DNA of 64,000 bases. Source: Bacteroidales bacterium (GTDB lineage Bacteria > Bacteroidota > Bacteroidia > Bacteroidales > UBA932). Below are positions 1 through 8,186 of this stretch, in pieces (the stretch's first letter is position 1; every line of letters begins with the position of its first letter). The stretch lies in contig JAFRPW010000024.1 in assembly GCA_017428945.1 (NCBI GenBank), positions 1 through 64,000 of the forward strand, given 5' to 3'. The notes under the pieces are model-generated. The model saw only the letters and a list, made by a program, of their open reading frames with translations. It was not told the origin of the DNA and searched no databases. Made by a program: the position numbers and the translations under genes.

Positions 1-28
1 CATTGACCTCGTTGAACATAGAAATCAT
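1..28 (-). CDS. Possible 5' end of a leftward gene (partial)
   Basis: An ATG on the minus strand at 28-26 opens a frame reading M-I-S-M-F-N-E-V-N to the window edge without a stop. A TAnnTTTG -7 element lies 40 nt upstream on the same strand. Only nine codons are visible, so the product cannot be named and the call rests on the promoter and start codon. Confidence 0.3.
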
Positions 29-67
29 TGTGGCGTATCCGTGAGGAATATAACGACCACTCGCCTA

Positions 68-75
68 CAAAGATA
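68..75 (-). promoter_or_regulatory. Bacteroidetes -7 element, leftward
   Basis: The minus strand reads TATCTTTG, an exact TAnnTTTG match, 40 nt before the candidate leftward start at 28. No clear TTG -33 element is visible. Confidence 0.4.
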
Positions 76-131
76 ACGTGTTACGGTCTTGATTTTTATC
101 CCCACTGGCGTAAAAATCCAGGATTTTTATG

Positions 132-139
132 TAAGTTTG
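132..139 (+). promoter_or_regulatory. -7 element for the first rightward operon
   Basis: TAAGTTTG matches TAnnTTTG. It lies just before the ATG at 145, so the transcript would be nearly leaderless. It argues against the in-frame upstream start at 28, which would be upstream of transcription. Confidence 0.5.
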
Positions 140-144
140 CAAAT

Positions 145-987
145 ATGTTTATGAGACTCAGAAACTGGTGGCGGGAGTTCCGCCTTTCGCTCAGGATGAA
201 GATAACCCTGTCCATGAGCGCCATCGCCGTGGTTCTTCTCATGTCCACCGTCATCTCCTTTCTGGAGTACCGGCACATGTCCAACTACGTGTCCGGCATG
301 ATTGCGGACGACATCCGCAACATCCATGTGGCCCAGCGCCTTGTAGACGCCGTGGATACGTACAACCTTCAGGTCCTGGCCGTCATCGGGGACGATAACC
401 TGAGCTCCCTGCCGGACTTCGACCGCACCGGTTTCATGAATCACTGCGACTCCCTCCGCGCCGGATTTGGTGAGGGCAAGGTGGTCCCCATGGCAGATTC
501 CGTGCTATATGCATATTCCGCATACATGCTTGCTTCCATGGAACTTGAAGACGTCCTGCAGTCCAATTTCATAGACACCAGGGACTGGTATTTCACCCGC
601 CTGCAGCCGCTTTTCGGCCGTCTCCGCAGCTATCTGGACCGCCTGGGAGGAGAAATATACGAAGACCTTCAGCAGAATTCAGAGACATTCGACAGCGGTT
701 TCTACCGCAGTTTCATTCCCGGTGCCGTCGCCGTCGCCGTGGGCATTCTCCTGGTGTTCCTTCTGATGTCATTCATCCTTGTCTACTACGTCAATCCAAT
801 ATATAAGATGAACCGTTCCCTCGGGGACTTCCTCAAGTACAGGCACCGCTACACGTACACTTTCGACAGCAGTGACCAGCTTGGAGACCTCAACGCCGGC
901 CTGACGGAACTCACGGAAGAGAACCGTACCCTCAGGAGGCGCAACGCTGCCCTCAGGGAAAATACCAGAGCGGAAGATGAATCTTAA
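145..987 (+). CDS. Two-helix membrane protein with HAMP-like linker and coiled coil
   Basis: This 280-aa protein has a basic N-terminus, a membrane helix at about 20-40, a mostly helical extracytoplasmic segment at 41-188, a second helix at about 191-215, and a HAMP-like linker running into a charged coiled coil that ends the protein. The layout is that of the sensor half of a histidine kinase or chemoreceptor with no output domain attached. The start at 145 was chosen because a -7 promoter element lies at 132-139. It overlaps trkH by 11 nt and is probably cotranscribed with it, so a role in sensing or regulating ion uptake is possible. That is inference; I do not recognise the family. Confidence 0.6.
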   Translation: MFMRLRNWWREFRLSLRMKITLSMSAIAVVLLMSTVISFLEYRHMSNYVSGMIADDIRNIHVAQRLVDAVDTYNLQVLAVIGDDNLSSLPDFDRTGFMNHCDSLRAGFGEGKVVPMADSVLYAYSAYMLASMELEDVLQSNFIDTRDWYFTRLQPLFGRLRSYLDRLGGEIYEDLQQNSETFDSGFYRSFIPGAVAVAVGILLVFLLMSFILVYYVNPIYKMNRSLGDFLKYRHRYTYTFDSSDQLGDLNAGLTELTEENRTLRRRNAALRENTRAEDES

Positions 988-2425
988 GGTAGTTTCCAGA
1001 AACGTAGGTCTAGCGCTTCTTGTGAGTGCGCTTTTCATGCTTCTGTCCGTAGGGGTATCCCTTCTGGACGGGGGAGACAGCGCCATGACTCCGCTCCTTA
1101 TCAGTTTCGCAATTACCTTTCTGGTAGGTGTTTTTCCCTTCATCTTCGTCCACAAGACATCCCGCATAAGCCTTAAGGACGGCTTCCTTATCATCGCACT
1201 GTCCTGGCTGCTGTCGTTCGTGTTCGGCGCCTTGCCATATGCCCTCTGGGGCGGGCCTTTTACCGTCTCAAACGCCTGGTTCGAGAGCGTTTCCGGCTTT
1301 ACGGCCACCGGCGCAACCATCCTTGAAGACATCGAGTCCCTTCCCAGGAGCCTTTTATTCTGGAGGGCATCCACGCATTTCATCGGCGGTTTGGGAGTAG
1401 TGGTTTTCCTTCTCCTTATCATCCCCACATCGTCCCCCATGAGGCTGCGCCTTGCCAATATGGAGCTTTCCTCCCTTTCCAGGGACGATTATAAGAGCCG
1501 AGCCAACAAGACGGTATATATATTTGCGTATGTATACCTTATTATGGTTGCGCTGTCATTCCTGAGCTACCTGGCCGCAGGAATGAACTGGTTCGATGCC
1601 ATCTGCCACTCATTCAGCGTGTCGGCCTCCGGAGGTTTTTCCTCGCGCAACCTTTCAATCGCGTCCTTCAATTCTCCGGTAATTTCCATTATCACCATAG
1701 TGTTCATGCTGATGGCCAGCATCCACTTCGGCCTGCTGTTCGTGACAGTTGCAACGCGTTCCCTAAAGCCTTTAAAGAACCCTGTCCTGCGCTTTTACAT
1801 CATATCGGTAGTAGTGGTTTCCATCGTTACGTCCGTTTCCCTCAAGCTTTCCAACATCGATACATCGTGGGGGAAGGCATTCCTGGACGGGACCTTCCAT
1901 GTGGTGAGCTATGCGTCTACGACTGGATTCGGCCTGTCGGACAACTCTGTCTGGCCCGCGCTCCCATGCTTCATGCTCATTCTGGTGAGCCTGGTCTGCG
2001 GCTGTGCAGGTTCAACTTCCGGCGGCCTCAAGGTAGACCGCGTGCTGGTGCTCTTCAAGGCCATCCACATGCAGATCCAAAAGACCCTCAATCCTTCCAC
2101 AATATATGAGATGAGGCTTGGAAGGCGCATCCTGCACGACGAGGACATATATCCTCATGTCCTGTACATAGCCCTGTTCTTCATGCTAATAGGTGTTTCC
2201 ACCATTCTGTGCATGCTGGTGGGGGACCCCAACGGACACGCCCTCACCGGGTCTCTGGCATCCCTGGCCAACGTGGGGCCTTCTATCGGCTCCATCGGTT
2301 CTATGGGCAACTATAATGCGGAGCCCGGCATCATCAAGTTCATTTTCACGGCCGACATGTTCCTTGGCCGAGTAGAGATCTATCCCGTACTGGCAGTGTT
2401 CTCAAGCTTATTCAGGAGGCAGTAG
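977..2425 (+). CDS. trkH: TrkH-family potassium uptake channel subunit
   Basis: A 482-aa inner-membrane protein of the TrkH/KtrB superfamily, which carries K+ through a pore made of four pseudo-repeats. The four filter segments are visible: GFTATGAT at about 107-114, SASGGFS, STTGFG and NVGPSIG, each with the selectivity glycine and preceded by an amphipathic pore helix. Length is normal for TrkH. It overlaps the upstream membrane protein by 11 nt and directly abuts the helicase gene, whose ATG follows the stop. The cytosolic gating partner TrkA, often adjacent in other genomes, is not in this window. Confidence 0.93.
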   Translation: MNLKVVSRNVGLALLVSALFMLLSVGVSLLDGGDSAMTPLLISFAITFLVGVFPFIFVHKTSRISLKDGFLIIALSWLLSFVFGALPYALWGGPFTVSNAWFESVSGFTATGATILEDIESLPRSLLFWRASTHFIGGLGVVVFLLLIIPTSSPMRLRLANMELSSLSRDDYKSRANKTVYIFAYVYLIMVALSFLSYLAAGMNWFDAICHSFSVSASGGFSSRNLSIASFNSPVISIITIVFMLMASIHFGLLFVTVATRSLKPLKNPVLRFYIISVVVVSIVTSVSLKLSNIDTSWGKAFLDGTFHVVSYASTTGFGLSDNSVWPALPCFMLILVSLVCGCAGSTSGGLKVDRVLVLFKAIHMQIQKTLNPSTIYEMRLGRRILHDEDIYPHVLYIALFFMLIGVSTILCMLVGDPNGHALTGSLASLANVGPSIGSIGSMGNYNAEPGIIKFIFTADMFLGRVEIYPVLAVFSSLFRRQ

Positions 2426-3880
2426 ATGGGTACTAGAGCCGGATTCCTCCTGGACGCCTTCCTGCGGCGTTTTCCCTATGGTCCCACTTCCTGCCAGGAG
2501 TCCCTTCTGGACAGGATTTCCCAGTTTCTGGCAGGTGACGACGGGGACATCCTGGTGGTGAACGGCTATGCCGGCACCGGAAAAACCTCCCTTCTGGCTG
2601 CGGTCATCGATGTAATGTCGGAATTCAAGATGCCCTGCATCCTGCTTTCCCCAACGGGGCGGTCGGCAAAGGTGCTTTCCCAATACGCTGGCCGTCCGGC
2701 ATACACTATACACAAGCATATTTATCGGCAGAAATCCCACGGAGACGACGGCTTCGGGCAGTTTTCCCTGTCGCCCAACAAGGCAAAGGGGGCGCTTTTC
2801 GTGGTGGACGAGGTCTCCCTCATCGGCATAGACGGGGGCACCCGGCAGGGGACTGCGGAATTCGGCTCCGGCAATCTCCTGGACGATTTGGTCCGCTTCG
2901 TGCGCTCCGGCGTGGAATGCAAGCTGATCCTGGTAGGGGACTCCGCGCAGCTTCCGCCTGTTGGCCTTGATGCATCGCCGGCGCTTTCCCCGGAGTACAT
3001 GAACGGCTTCGGAGGAGTGTCATACGCCACCCTCACCACGGTGGTCCGCCAGGCTCAGGGCTCGGGCATCCTGGAAAACGCCACTCACCTAAGGACCATC
3101 CTCCCTACCGTAGAGGACGGCATGGAAATCGGCTCCCTGGGCCTCTCAGTGCAGGGCTTCACGGATGTTGAGCGTATTGGCGGAGGAGACCTTCTGGAGG
3201 CTTTGTCCGATGCCTATTCCCGCTACGGAGAGGAAGAAACCGTGGTGCTTTGCCGGTCAAACAAGAGGGCCAACCGCTACAACGCCGGCATCCGCGCCCA
3301 GGTCCAGTTCCGCGAAGAGCAGCTTGTCCGCGGCGACAAACTCATGATAGTTAAAAACTGCTACCAGTTCTGCGAGGGCCTCGAGGGTACGGACTACATT
3401 GCCAACGGAGACATTGCCGTACTTGAGAGCATACGCAATTACGAAGACCGCTACGGTCTTCATTTTGCCGATGCCCGCCTTACCCTTCCTGACTACGGCG
3501 GCCAGGAAATCCATGCCAAAGTGGTGCTGGATACGCTTTCGTCTGAATCTCCCGCCCTCACTTACGAGCAGTCAAACCTTCTTTATCAGGGCGTGAACGA
3601 GGACTACTCCCACATCCGCGGCCGCAAAAAACGTTACGACGCAGTGCGCGAAGATCCATTCTTCAACGCGCTTCAGCTAAAGTACGCAGAGGCCATAACC
3701 TGCCACAAGGCCCAGGGCGGCCAGTGGAAATGTGTCTTCATAGACAACCCCTTCTGGCAGGACTTCCTTGTTCCCGATGACATCAAGTGGCTCTACACCG
3801 CCCTTACCCGCGCGGTAGAAAAGGTCTATCTTGTGAATTTCAAGGATTCGTTATTCCGGGCTATGTCATCCCGGGCATGA
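2426..3880 (+). CDS. RecD-like ATP-dependent DNA helicase (SF1B)
   Basis: A 484-aa superfamily 1 helicase of the short RecD-like type common in Bacteroidetes. Walker A is GYAGTGKTS at 47-55 and Walker B is VVDEV at 126-130. A motif III-like GDSAQLPPVG follows, and the C-terminal UvrD-type lobe carries AITCHKAQGGQW and YTALTRA. It probably translocates 5' to 3' on single-stranded DNA in repair or recombination; the exact role is unknown. The gene starts immediately after the trkH stop. Its last eight codons and stop lie within a family C palindrome cluster, so the C-terminus (about 477-484) is repeat-derived. Confidence 0.88.
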   Translation: MGTRAGFLLDAFLRRFPYGPTSCQESLLDRISQFLAGDDGDILVVNGYAGTGKTSLLAAVIDVMSEFKMPCILLSPTGRSAKVLSQYAGRPAYTIHKHIYRQKSHGDDGFGQFSLSPNKAKGALFVVDEVSLIGIDGGTRQGTAEFGSGNLLDDLVRFVRSGVECKLILVGDSAQLPPVGLDASPALSPEYMNGFGGVSYATLTTVVRQAQGSGILENATHLRTILPTVEDGMEIGSLGLSVQGFTDVERIGGGDLLEALSDAYSRYGEEETVVLCRSNKRANRYNAGIRAQVQFREEQLVRGDKLMIVKNCYQFCEGLEGTDYIANGDIAVLESIRNYEDRYGLHFADARLTLPDYGGQEIHAKVVLDTLSSESPALTYEQSNLLYQGVNEDYSHIRGRKKRYDAVREDPFFNALQLKYAEAITCHKAQGGQWKCVFIDNPFWQDFLVPDDIKWLYTALTRAVEKVYLVNFKDSLFRAMSSRA

Positions 3881-3928
3881 AATGTCATTCCGGGCTCCTT
3901 TTCGTCATCCCCGACCTGTTCGGGAATC
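3853..3928. repeat. Family C palindrome cluster
   Basis: One full 25-bp copy (3904-3928, GTCATCCCCGAC...GGGAATC) is preceded by two degenerate half-copies (ATTCCGGG, GTCATCCCGGGC, GTCATTCCGGG). The left part overlaps the end of the helicase gene and supplies its stop codon. The same palindrome recurs at least eleven more times in the window. Confidence 0.8.
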
Positions 3929-3930
3929 TC

Positions 3931-4060
3931 ATCCACGGAAATGGCGTTTTTGGTGGACAAGTTGGCATTTTCCCGGGTTTGTCCACGGAAATGGGGTGTT
4001 TTGGTGGACAAGTTGCCGTTTTGCAGGGTTTGTCCACGGAAATGCCGGGTTTTGGTGGAT
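3931..4060 (+). repeat. Family A array, copy 1 (130 bp)
   Basis: Direct repeats of about 50 bp built on GTCCACGGAAATG...GGTGGACAAGTTG. The outermost arms are ATCCAC (3931-3936) and GTGGAT (4055-4060), complementary to each other. Internal arms are GTGGACAA/TTGTCCAC pairs at 3953-3960/3979-3986 and 4004-4011/4030-4037. The array can fold as two hairpins enclosed by a closing stem. An inverted copy of identical length lies on the other side of the peptidase gene at 6108-6237. Confidence 0.85.
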
Positions 4061-4089
4061 GGGCGGGAGTGTGAATCATGAAAAATGAC

Positions 4090-4097
4090 TATATTTG
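4090..4097 (+). promoter_or_regulatory. -7 element of the DPP-IV gene
   Basis: TATATTTG, an exact TAnnTTTG match, 20 nt before the ATG at 4118. No convincing -33 TTG is seen. Confidence 0.55.
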
Positions 4098-4117
4098 AGA
4101 AAAATAGTGGCTAAAAC

Positions 4118-6100
4118 ATGAAAAGACTCACCGTTCTGATACTTCTGTGTGTATCTGTGACTGCCTTGGCGCAGATTCCTGCAAGATATAAGTGGACTGG
4201 CAACAACCAGATTGCATTCAGTAATGACGGTTCATACAATGATGCATATACCGTTACGGTAAAAGGTAAGAAATGGACGCGGCAGGATGGACAGAAGTTC
4301 CCTGAGAAGTATGCAGAGTTCCCTCTGAATCCTGAGGATGCCGTGAATCTCACGTACTCTCCGGACTCAACCAAGCTGGCCTTCACCCGTGCCAACGACC
4401 TGTGGGTTGCAGACATTGCCACCGGAAAGGAAACCCGCCTCACCTTTGACGGCACGGAAACCATCATGAACGGTTATGCCAGCTGGGTGTATTATGAGGA
4501 AATATTCGGCCGCCCGTCCCGTTACAGGGCCTTCTGGTGGTCTCCGGACAGCATGACGCTGGCCTTCTACCGCTTTGATGACACTGAGGTTCCCATGTTC
4601 CCAATATACTCTCCCTTCGGCCAGGACGGCACTCTTCGCCGCACCCATTACCCCAAGGCCGGGGAGAAGAACCCTGAGGTTAGGATTGGCTTTGCCCACA
4701 TAGACGGATCTCCCGTAGTGTGGGCAGATTTCAACCCCGCAGAAGACCAGTACTTTGGAACACCCTTCTGGAGCGCCGACGGCAAAACCTTCTACGTTGC
4801 CCGCGAACCCCGCATCCAGAACACTCTGGACCTTTATGCTGTGAATCCCACAAACGGCTCAAAGACAGCAATCTACCACGAGGAAGTTCCCACCTGGCTG
4901 GACTGGATAGACGGCATGCTGTTCACCGAAAAGGGTTTATACATGGTCCGCGACATAGAGGGAGACTGGCAGCAGATTTACTTCCTGAGCTACGATGGCA
5001 AGAGCTTCAGGCGCCTCACCAGCGGTCCCAACTGGAGAATTGCTCTCCTGAGGGCAGACAAGGACGGCAGCGTGTATTTCACGGCTGAAAGGGACTCCCA
5101 CGTGCGCCAGGCACTCTACAAAGTCTCTCCCAAAGGCAAGGTCACAGCCCTTACTGACACTTCAAAGGACGTTTCCGGCGTGGTTTTCTCTCCCGACGGC
5201 AAGTACTTCGCGGCTATGACCTCCAACCTTGCAACAGCCACAAGGCTTGACGTTTATGAGACCAGAAAGCCTGCCAACAGCTACTTTGTAGGAAGCCTTC
5301 CCACCCTGGAAGGCCCTTCCGGTCAGGTTGTTACAATAACCGTGGACGGCCTTGAACTCCCGGGTGTCATCTACTATCCCCGGGGCTTTGACCCGGAAAA
5401 GAAGTATCCCGTTCACGTAGACATATACGGCGGTCCGGACACCCCCATGGTAAGGGACCGTTACGTAAGCCCCAACCGCTACAAGTGGTACTGGGAGAAC
5501 GGCATCATCGAGCTCATTGCCGACTGCCGCGCCGCCGGACACAACGGCCGTAAGGGCCTTGACGCCATCTACAAGCACCTCAACACCGTAGAAGTGAGCG
5601 ACTTCATCCAGTGGGCCAAATGGCTTCAGTCCCTCCCGTACGTAAAGGCCGATAAGATTGGCGTCGAGGGCTTCAGCTTTGGCGGCACCATGACCACAAT
5701 GCTGCTGTTAACAGCCTCTGACTACTACCATTACGGCATTGCCGGCGGCGGAGTGTACGACTGGATGCTTTACGATTCCCACTACACGGAGCGCTTCATG
5801 TCCACACCCCAGGACAACCCTGACGGTTACCGTGACTCCAAGGCCCTGGGCCATGTGGACAAGTATCCCGTGAAAGTTGGAAAGGCCGACGGCTCCGTGA
5901 TGCTCAAGCTCACCCATGGCACAGGGGACGACAACGTCCATTTCCAGAACACCCTCCAACTTATCGATGCCCTCCAGAGAGAGAACGCTGAATTCGATTT
6001 CATGATCTACCCTGACGGCATGCACGGCTACCGCGGCTATCAGGCCCGCCACTCTGACGGCGAAGACCACTCCTTCTGGCTCAAATACCTCCAGCCTTAG
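4118..6100 (+). CDS. Dipeptidyl peptidase IV family serine protease (S9B)
   Basis: A 660-aa exported prolyl peptidase-type enzyme that removes N-terminal dipeptides, typically X-Pro, from peptides. It has a signal peptide (MKRLTVLILLCVSVTALA), an N-terminal beta-propeller with SPD repeats, and a C-terminal alpha/beta hydrolase. The nucleophile is Ser520 in GFSFGG (the family usually has GWSYGG), the acid lies in HGTGDDNVHF, and the histidine is His636 in DGMHGY. A periplasmic location is likely. The gene stands alone with its own promoter and is bracketed by inverted family A arrays. Confidence 0.93.
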   Translation: MKRLTVLILLCVSVTALAQIPARYKWTGNNQIAFSNDGSYNDAYTVTVKGKKWTRQDGQKFPEKYAEFPLNPEDAVNLTYSPDSTKLAFTRANDLWVADIATGKETRLTFDGTETIMNGYASWVYYEEIFGRPSRYRAFWWSPDSMTLAFYRFDDTEVPMFPIYSPFGQDGTLRRTHYPKAGEKNPEVRIGFAHIDGSPVVWADFNPAEDQYFGTPFWSADGKTFYVAREPRIQNTLDLYAVNPTNGSKTAIYHEEVPTWLDWIDGMLFTEKGLYMVRDIEGDWQQIYFLSYDGKSFRRLTSGPNWRIALLRADKDGSVYFTAERDSHVRQALYKVSPKGKVTALTDTSKDVSGVVFSPDGKYFAAMTSNLATATRLDVYETRKPANSYFVGSLPTLEGPSGQVVTITVDGLELPGVIYYPRGFDPEKKYPVHVDIYGGPDTPMVRDRYVSPNRYKWYWENGIIELIADCRAAGHNGRKGLDAIYKHLNTVEVSDFIQWAKWLQSLPYVKADKIGVEGFSFGGTMTTMLLLTASDYYHYGIAGGGVYDWMLYDSHYTERFMSTPQDNPDGYRDSKALGHVDKYPVKVGKADGSVMLKLTHGTGDDNVHFQNTLQLIDALQRENAEFDFMIYPDGMHGYRGYQARHSDGEDHSFWLKYLQP

Positions 6101-6107
6101 TCTCTCC

Positions 6108-6237
6108 ATCCACAAAAACACCCCATTTCCGTGGACAAACCCGGGAAAACGGCAACTTGTCCACCAAAACCCTGCATTTCCGTGGACAAACCCGGGAAAA
6201 TGGCAACTTGTCCACCAAAAACGCCAAAACGGTGGAT
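6108..6237 (-). repeat. Family A array, copy 2 (130 bp, inverted)
   Basis: Reverse-complement counterpart of the array at 3931-4060, with the same 130-bp span. Outer arms are ATCCAC (6108-6113) and GTGGAT (6232-6237). Internal hairpins are GTGGACAA 6131-6138 with TTGTCCAC 6157-6164, and 6182-6189 with 6208-6215. It starts 8 nt after the peptidase stop codon. The remaining 60 nt before the next gene are AT-rich with no other feature seen. Confidence 0.85.
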
Positions 6238-6300
6238 AAGCCCTGGAAGGGAGGGGGGTATTTGGTAAATTGAGGGGAAAAGGTTAAATTTGGAGAGATT

Positions 6301-6732
6301 ATGGAAAGTGATTACATCTGGGACCCTCTGCGGAAAAAGAGCGTGCGCAATACGCCCGAGGAGGCGGTGCGTCAGTGGTTCATTTCCGTGTTGCATGAGG
6401 GTATGGGAGTGCCGGAACACATGATGGGCTCAGAGGTTGCTCTCACCCATGCAGGTAAGCAGTACAGGGCAGACATAGTGGTCTGGAACCGAAGTGCAAA
6501 GCCCCTCATGATAGTAGAGTGCAAACGTCCCGATGTAACCCTTGACCAGGCAGTTGTGGACCAGGCCATCCGCTACAACAGGGAGCTTGATGCCAGGTAC
6601 ATTGCAATCACAAACGGAGAAAAGACATTCATGTTTGAACGCTCTGCGGATGGTTTTCAGTTTGTGCAGAAAGCTCCGAAGTGGCATGAAATGACAGAGA
6701 TTCCCGGTCAGGCCGGGAATGACGGCAGATGA
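6301..6732 (+). CDS. Small protein with HsdR N-terminal-like nuclease fold
   Basis: A 143-aa protein resembling the stand-alone HsdR_N-type proteins common in Bacteroidetes. Visible features are the PEEAVRQWF helix, the GSEVAL strand, then RADIVVWN and MIVECKRP, which give the D...ExK arrangement of the PD-(D/E)XK fold. No methylase, specificity or helicase subunit is nearby, so it is not part of a recognisable restriction system. The C-terminal residues (about 134-143, IPGQAGNDG) are encoded by a family C palindrome. Its stop overlaps the next start (ATGA). Confidence 0.75.
   Translation: MESDYIWDPLRKKSVRNTPEEAVRQWFISVLHEGMGVPEHMMGSEVALTHAGKQYRADIVVWNRSAKPLMIVECKRPDVTLDQAVVDQAIRYNRELDARYIAITNGEKTFMFERSADGFQFVQKAPKWHEMTEIPGQAGNDGR
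6699..6723. repeat. Family C palindrome inside the 3' end of the HsdR-N-like gene
   Basis: 25 bp: GATTCCCGGTCA followed by GGCCGGGAATGAC. It is read as IPGQAGNDG in the host gene. Confidence 0.85.
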
Positions 6733-8186
6733 GTACTGTATGTGAATCATATCTGGACAGTCCGGTTTTCAAACTGGTGAGTGAGACGGCGGCAGAGCTT
6801 GGCGTAAGGGCCTTCGTGATAGGAGGTTACGTCAGGGATTGCTTCCTTGGACGGCCAAACACGGACATAGATATAGTTGTTGAAGGTTCGGGAATAGCCC
6901 TGGCAGAGGCCGTAGCGGCAAAGTGCGGGGCCAAGGTGAGCGTGTTCAAGAATTTTGGAACCGCAATGCTCCGCTATCACGGCATTGAACTGGAGTTTGT
7001 GGGAGCCCGTAAAGAGTCATACAACCGGGATAGCCGTAAGCCAATCGTAGAGGACGGCACCCTGGAAGAAGACCAGCTGAGGCGGGATTTCACAATCAAC
7101 GCTATGGCCTTCTCCCTCCAGAAAGAGGACTTCGGCGCCCTTGTAGATCCCTTTGGCGGCATCCGTGACCTCAATGACGGTATTATAAAAACCCCGCTGA
7201 ACCCTGAGCAAACGTACAGTGACGATCCCTTGAGGATGCTCCGTGCCATCCGCTTCGCCGCCCAGCTGAGTACCCCGGAAAGACAGTTCACCATAGTCCC
7301 GGAATCCATAGAAGCCATGAAAGCCATGGCGGACAGGATGCAGATACTCTCCAAGGAACGCATTGTGGAGGAGATGAATAAGATGCTCCTCACCAAAAAG
7401 CCCTCCATGGCCTTCGAACTCATGGAAGAAACCGGTCTTCTGAAGCAGTTCCTTCCGGAGCTTTCCCGCCTCAGGGGCGTGGAAACCGTAGACGGCAAAG
7501 GCCACAAGGAGAACTTCACCCACACGCTCCAGGTGCTGGACAACGTGATTTCGCAGGAGGAAGAACCCAACCTCTGGCTGCATTGGGCGGCCCTTCTGCA
7601 CGATATAGGCAAGCCCTCAACCAAGCGCTTCGTGGCCGGCCAGGGCTGGACATTCCATGGCCACGAGGTAGTAGGCGCCCGCATGGTCCCCGCCATCTTC
7701 TCCAAGCTCAAGATGCCTCTGAACGAGAAGATGAAATACGTCCAGAAGCTCGTAGGCCTGCACCTCAGGCCCATCGCCCTGGTGGACGATGAAGTCACGG
7801 ACAGCGCCGTCCGCCGCCTCCTTTTCGACGCCGGGGAAGACATCGACGACCTCATGATTCTCTGCAACGCGGACATCACCTCAAAGAACCCCTCTAAAGT
7901 TGCCCGTCTCCGCAGCAATTTCGAGCGCGTAAAGGAAAAGATGGCGGAGGTTGAAGCAAAGGACGAACTCCGCAACTGGAAAAACCCTATTACCGGAGAC
8001 TACGTGATGCAGGTCTTCGGGATAGAGCCCTGCAATACTATAGGCCAGCTCAAGGAAATGGTCAAGGACGCCATCCTGGACGGCAAGATTCCCTACACCT
8101 TCGAGGCTGCGGACGCATATATGAGGGAGGTCGCCCCGTCGCTTGGACTCAAGATGCCCGGTCAGGCCGGGCATGACGAGCAATGA
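6729..8186 (+). CDS. cca: CCA tRNA nucleotidyltransferase / poly(A) polymerase family, with HD domain
   Basis: A 485-aa enzyme expected to add or repair the 3' CCA end of tRNAs. The window's tRNA gene lacks an encoded CCA, consistent with a need for it. The class II head motif GGYVRDCFLGRPNTDIDIVV contains the metal-binding Asp pair. RRDFTINAMAF, the DDPLRMLRAIRFA signature and a tRNA-binding helical body follow, then an HD phosphohydrolase domain (LLHDIGKPSTKR, FHGHE). The last ten residues (476-485) come from a family C palindrome. It overlaps both neighbours by ATGA, which suggests translational coupling. Confidence 0.92.
   Translation: MSTVCESYLDSPVFKLVSETAAELGVRAFVIGGYVRDCFLGRPNTDIDIVVEGSGIALAEAVAAKCGAKVSVFKNFGTAMLRYHGIELEFVGARKESYNRDSRKPIVEDGTLEEDQLRRDFTINAMAFSLQKEDFGALVDPFGGIRDLNDGIIKTPLNPEQTYSDDPLRMLRAIRFAAQLSTPERQFTIVPESIEAMKAMADRMQILSKERIVEEMNKMLLTKKPSMAFELMEETGLLKQFLPELSRLRGVETVDGKGHKENFTHTLQVLDNVISQEEEPNLWLHWAALLHDIGKPSTKRFVAGQGWTFHGHEVVGARMVPAIFSKLKMPLNEKMKYVQKLVGLHLRPIALVDDEVTDSAVRRLLFDAGEDIDDLMILCNADITSKNPSKVARLRSNFERVKEKMAEVEAKDELRNWKNPITGDYVMQVFGIEPCNTIGQLKEMVKDAILDGKIPYTFEAADAYMREVAPSLGLKMPGQAGHDEQ
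8153..8177. repeat. Family C palindrome forming the end of cca
   Basis: 25 bp: GATGCCCGGTCA followed by GGCCGGGCATGAC. It is read as MPGQAGHDE just before the cca stop. Confidence 0.85.

Noticed and set aside
28..144. Longer N-terminus of the first membrane protein
   Set aside because: The -7 element at 132-139 places transcription start downstream of it, and the encoded residues look non-coding.
6301..6732. Part of a type I restriction-modification system
   Set aside because: Only the short N-terminal-like domain is present; no methylase, specificity subunit or helicase is nearby.
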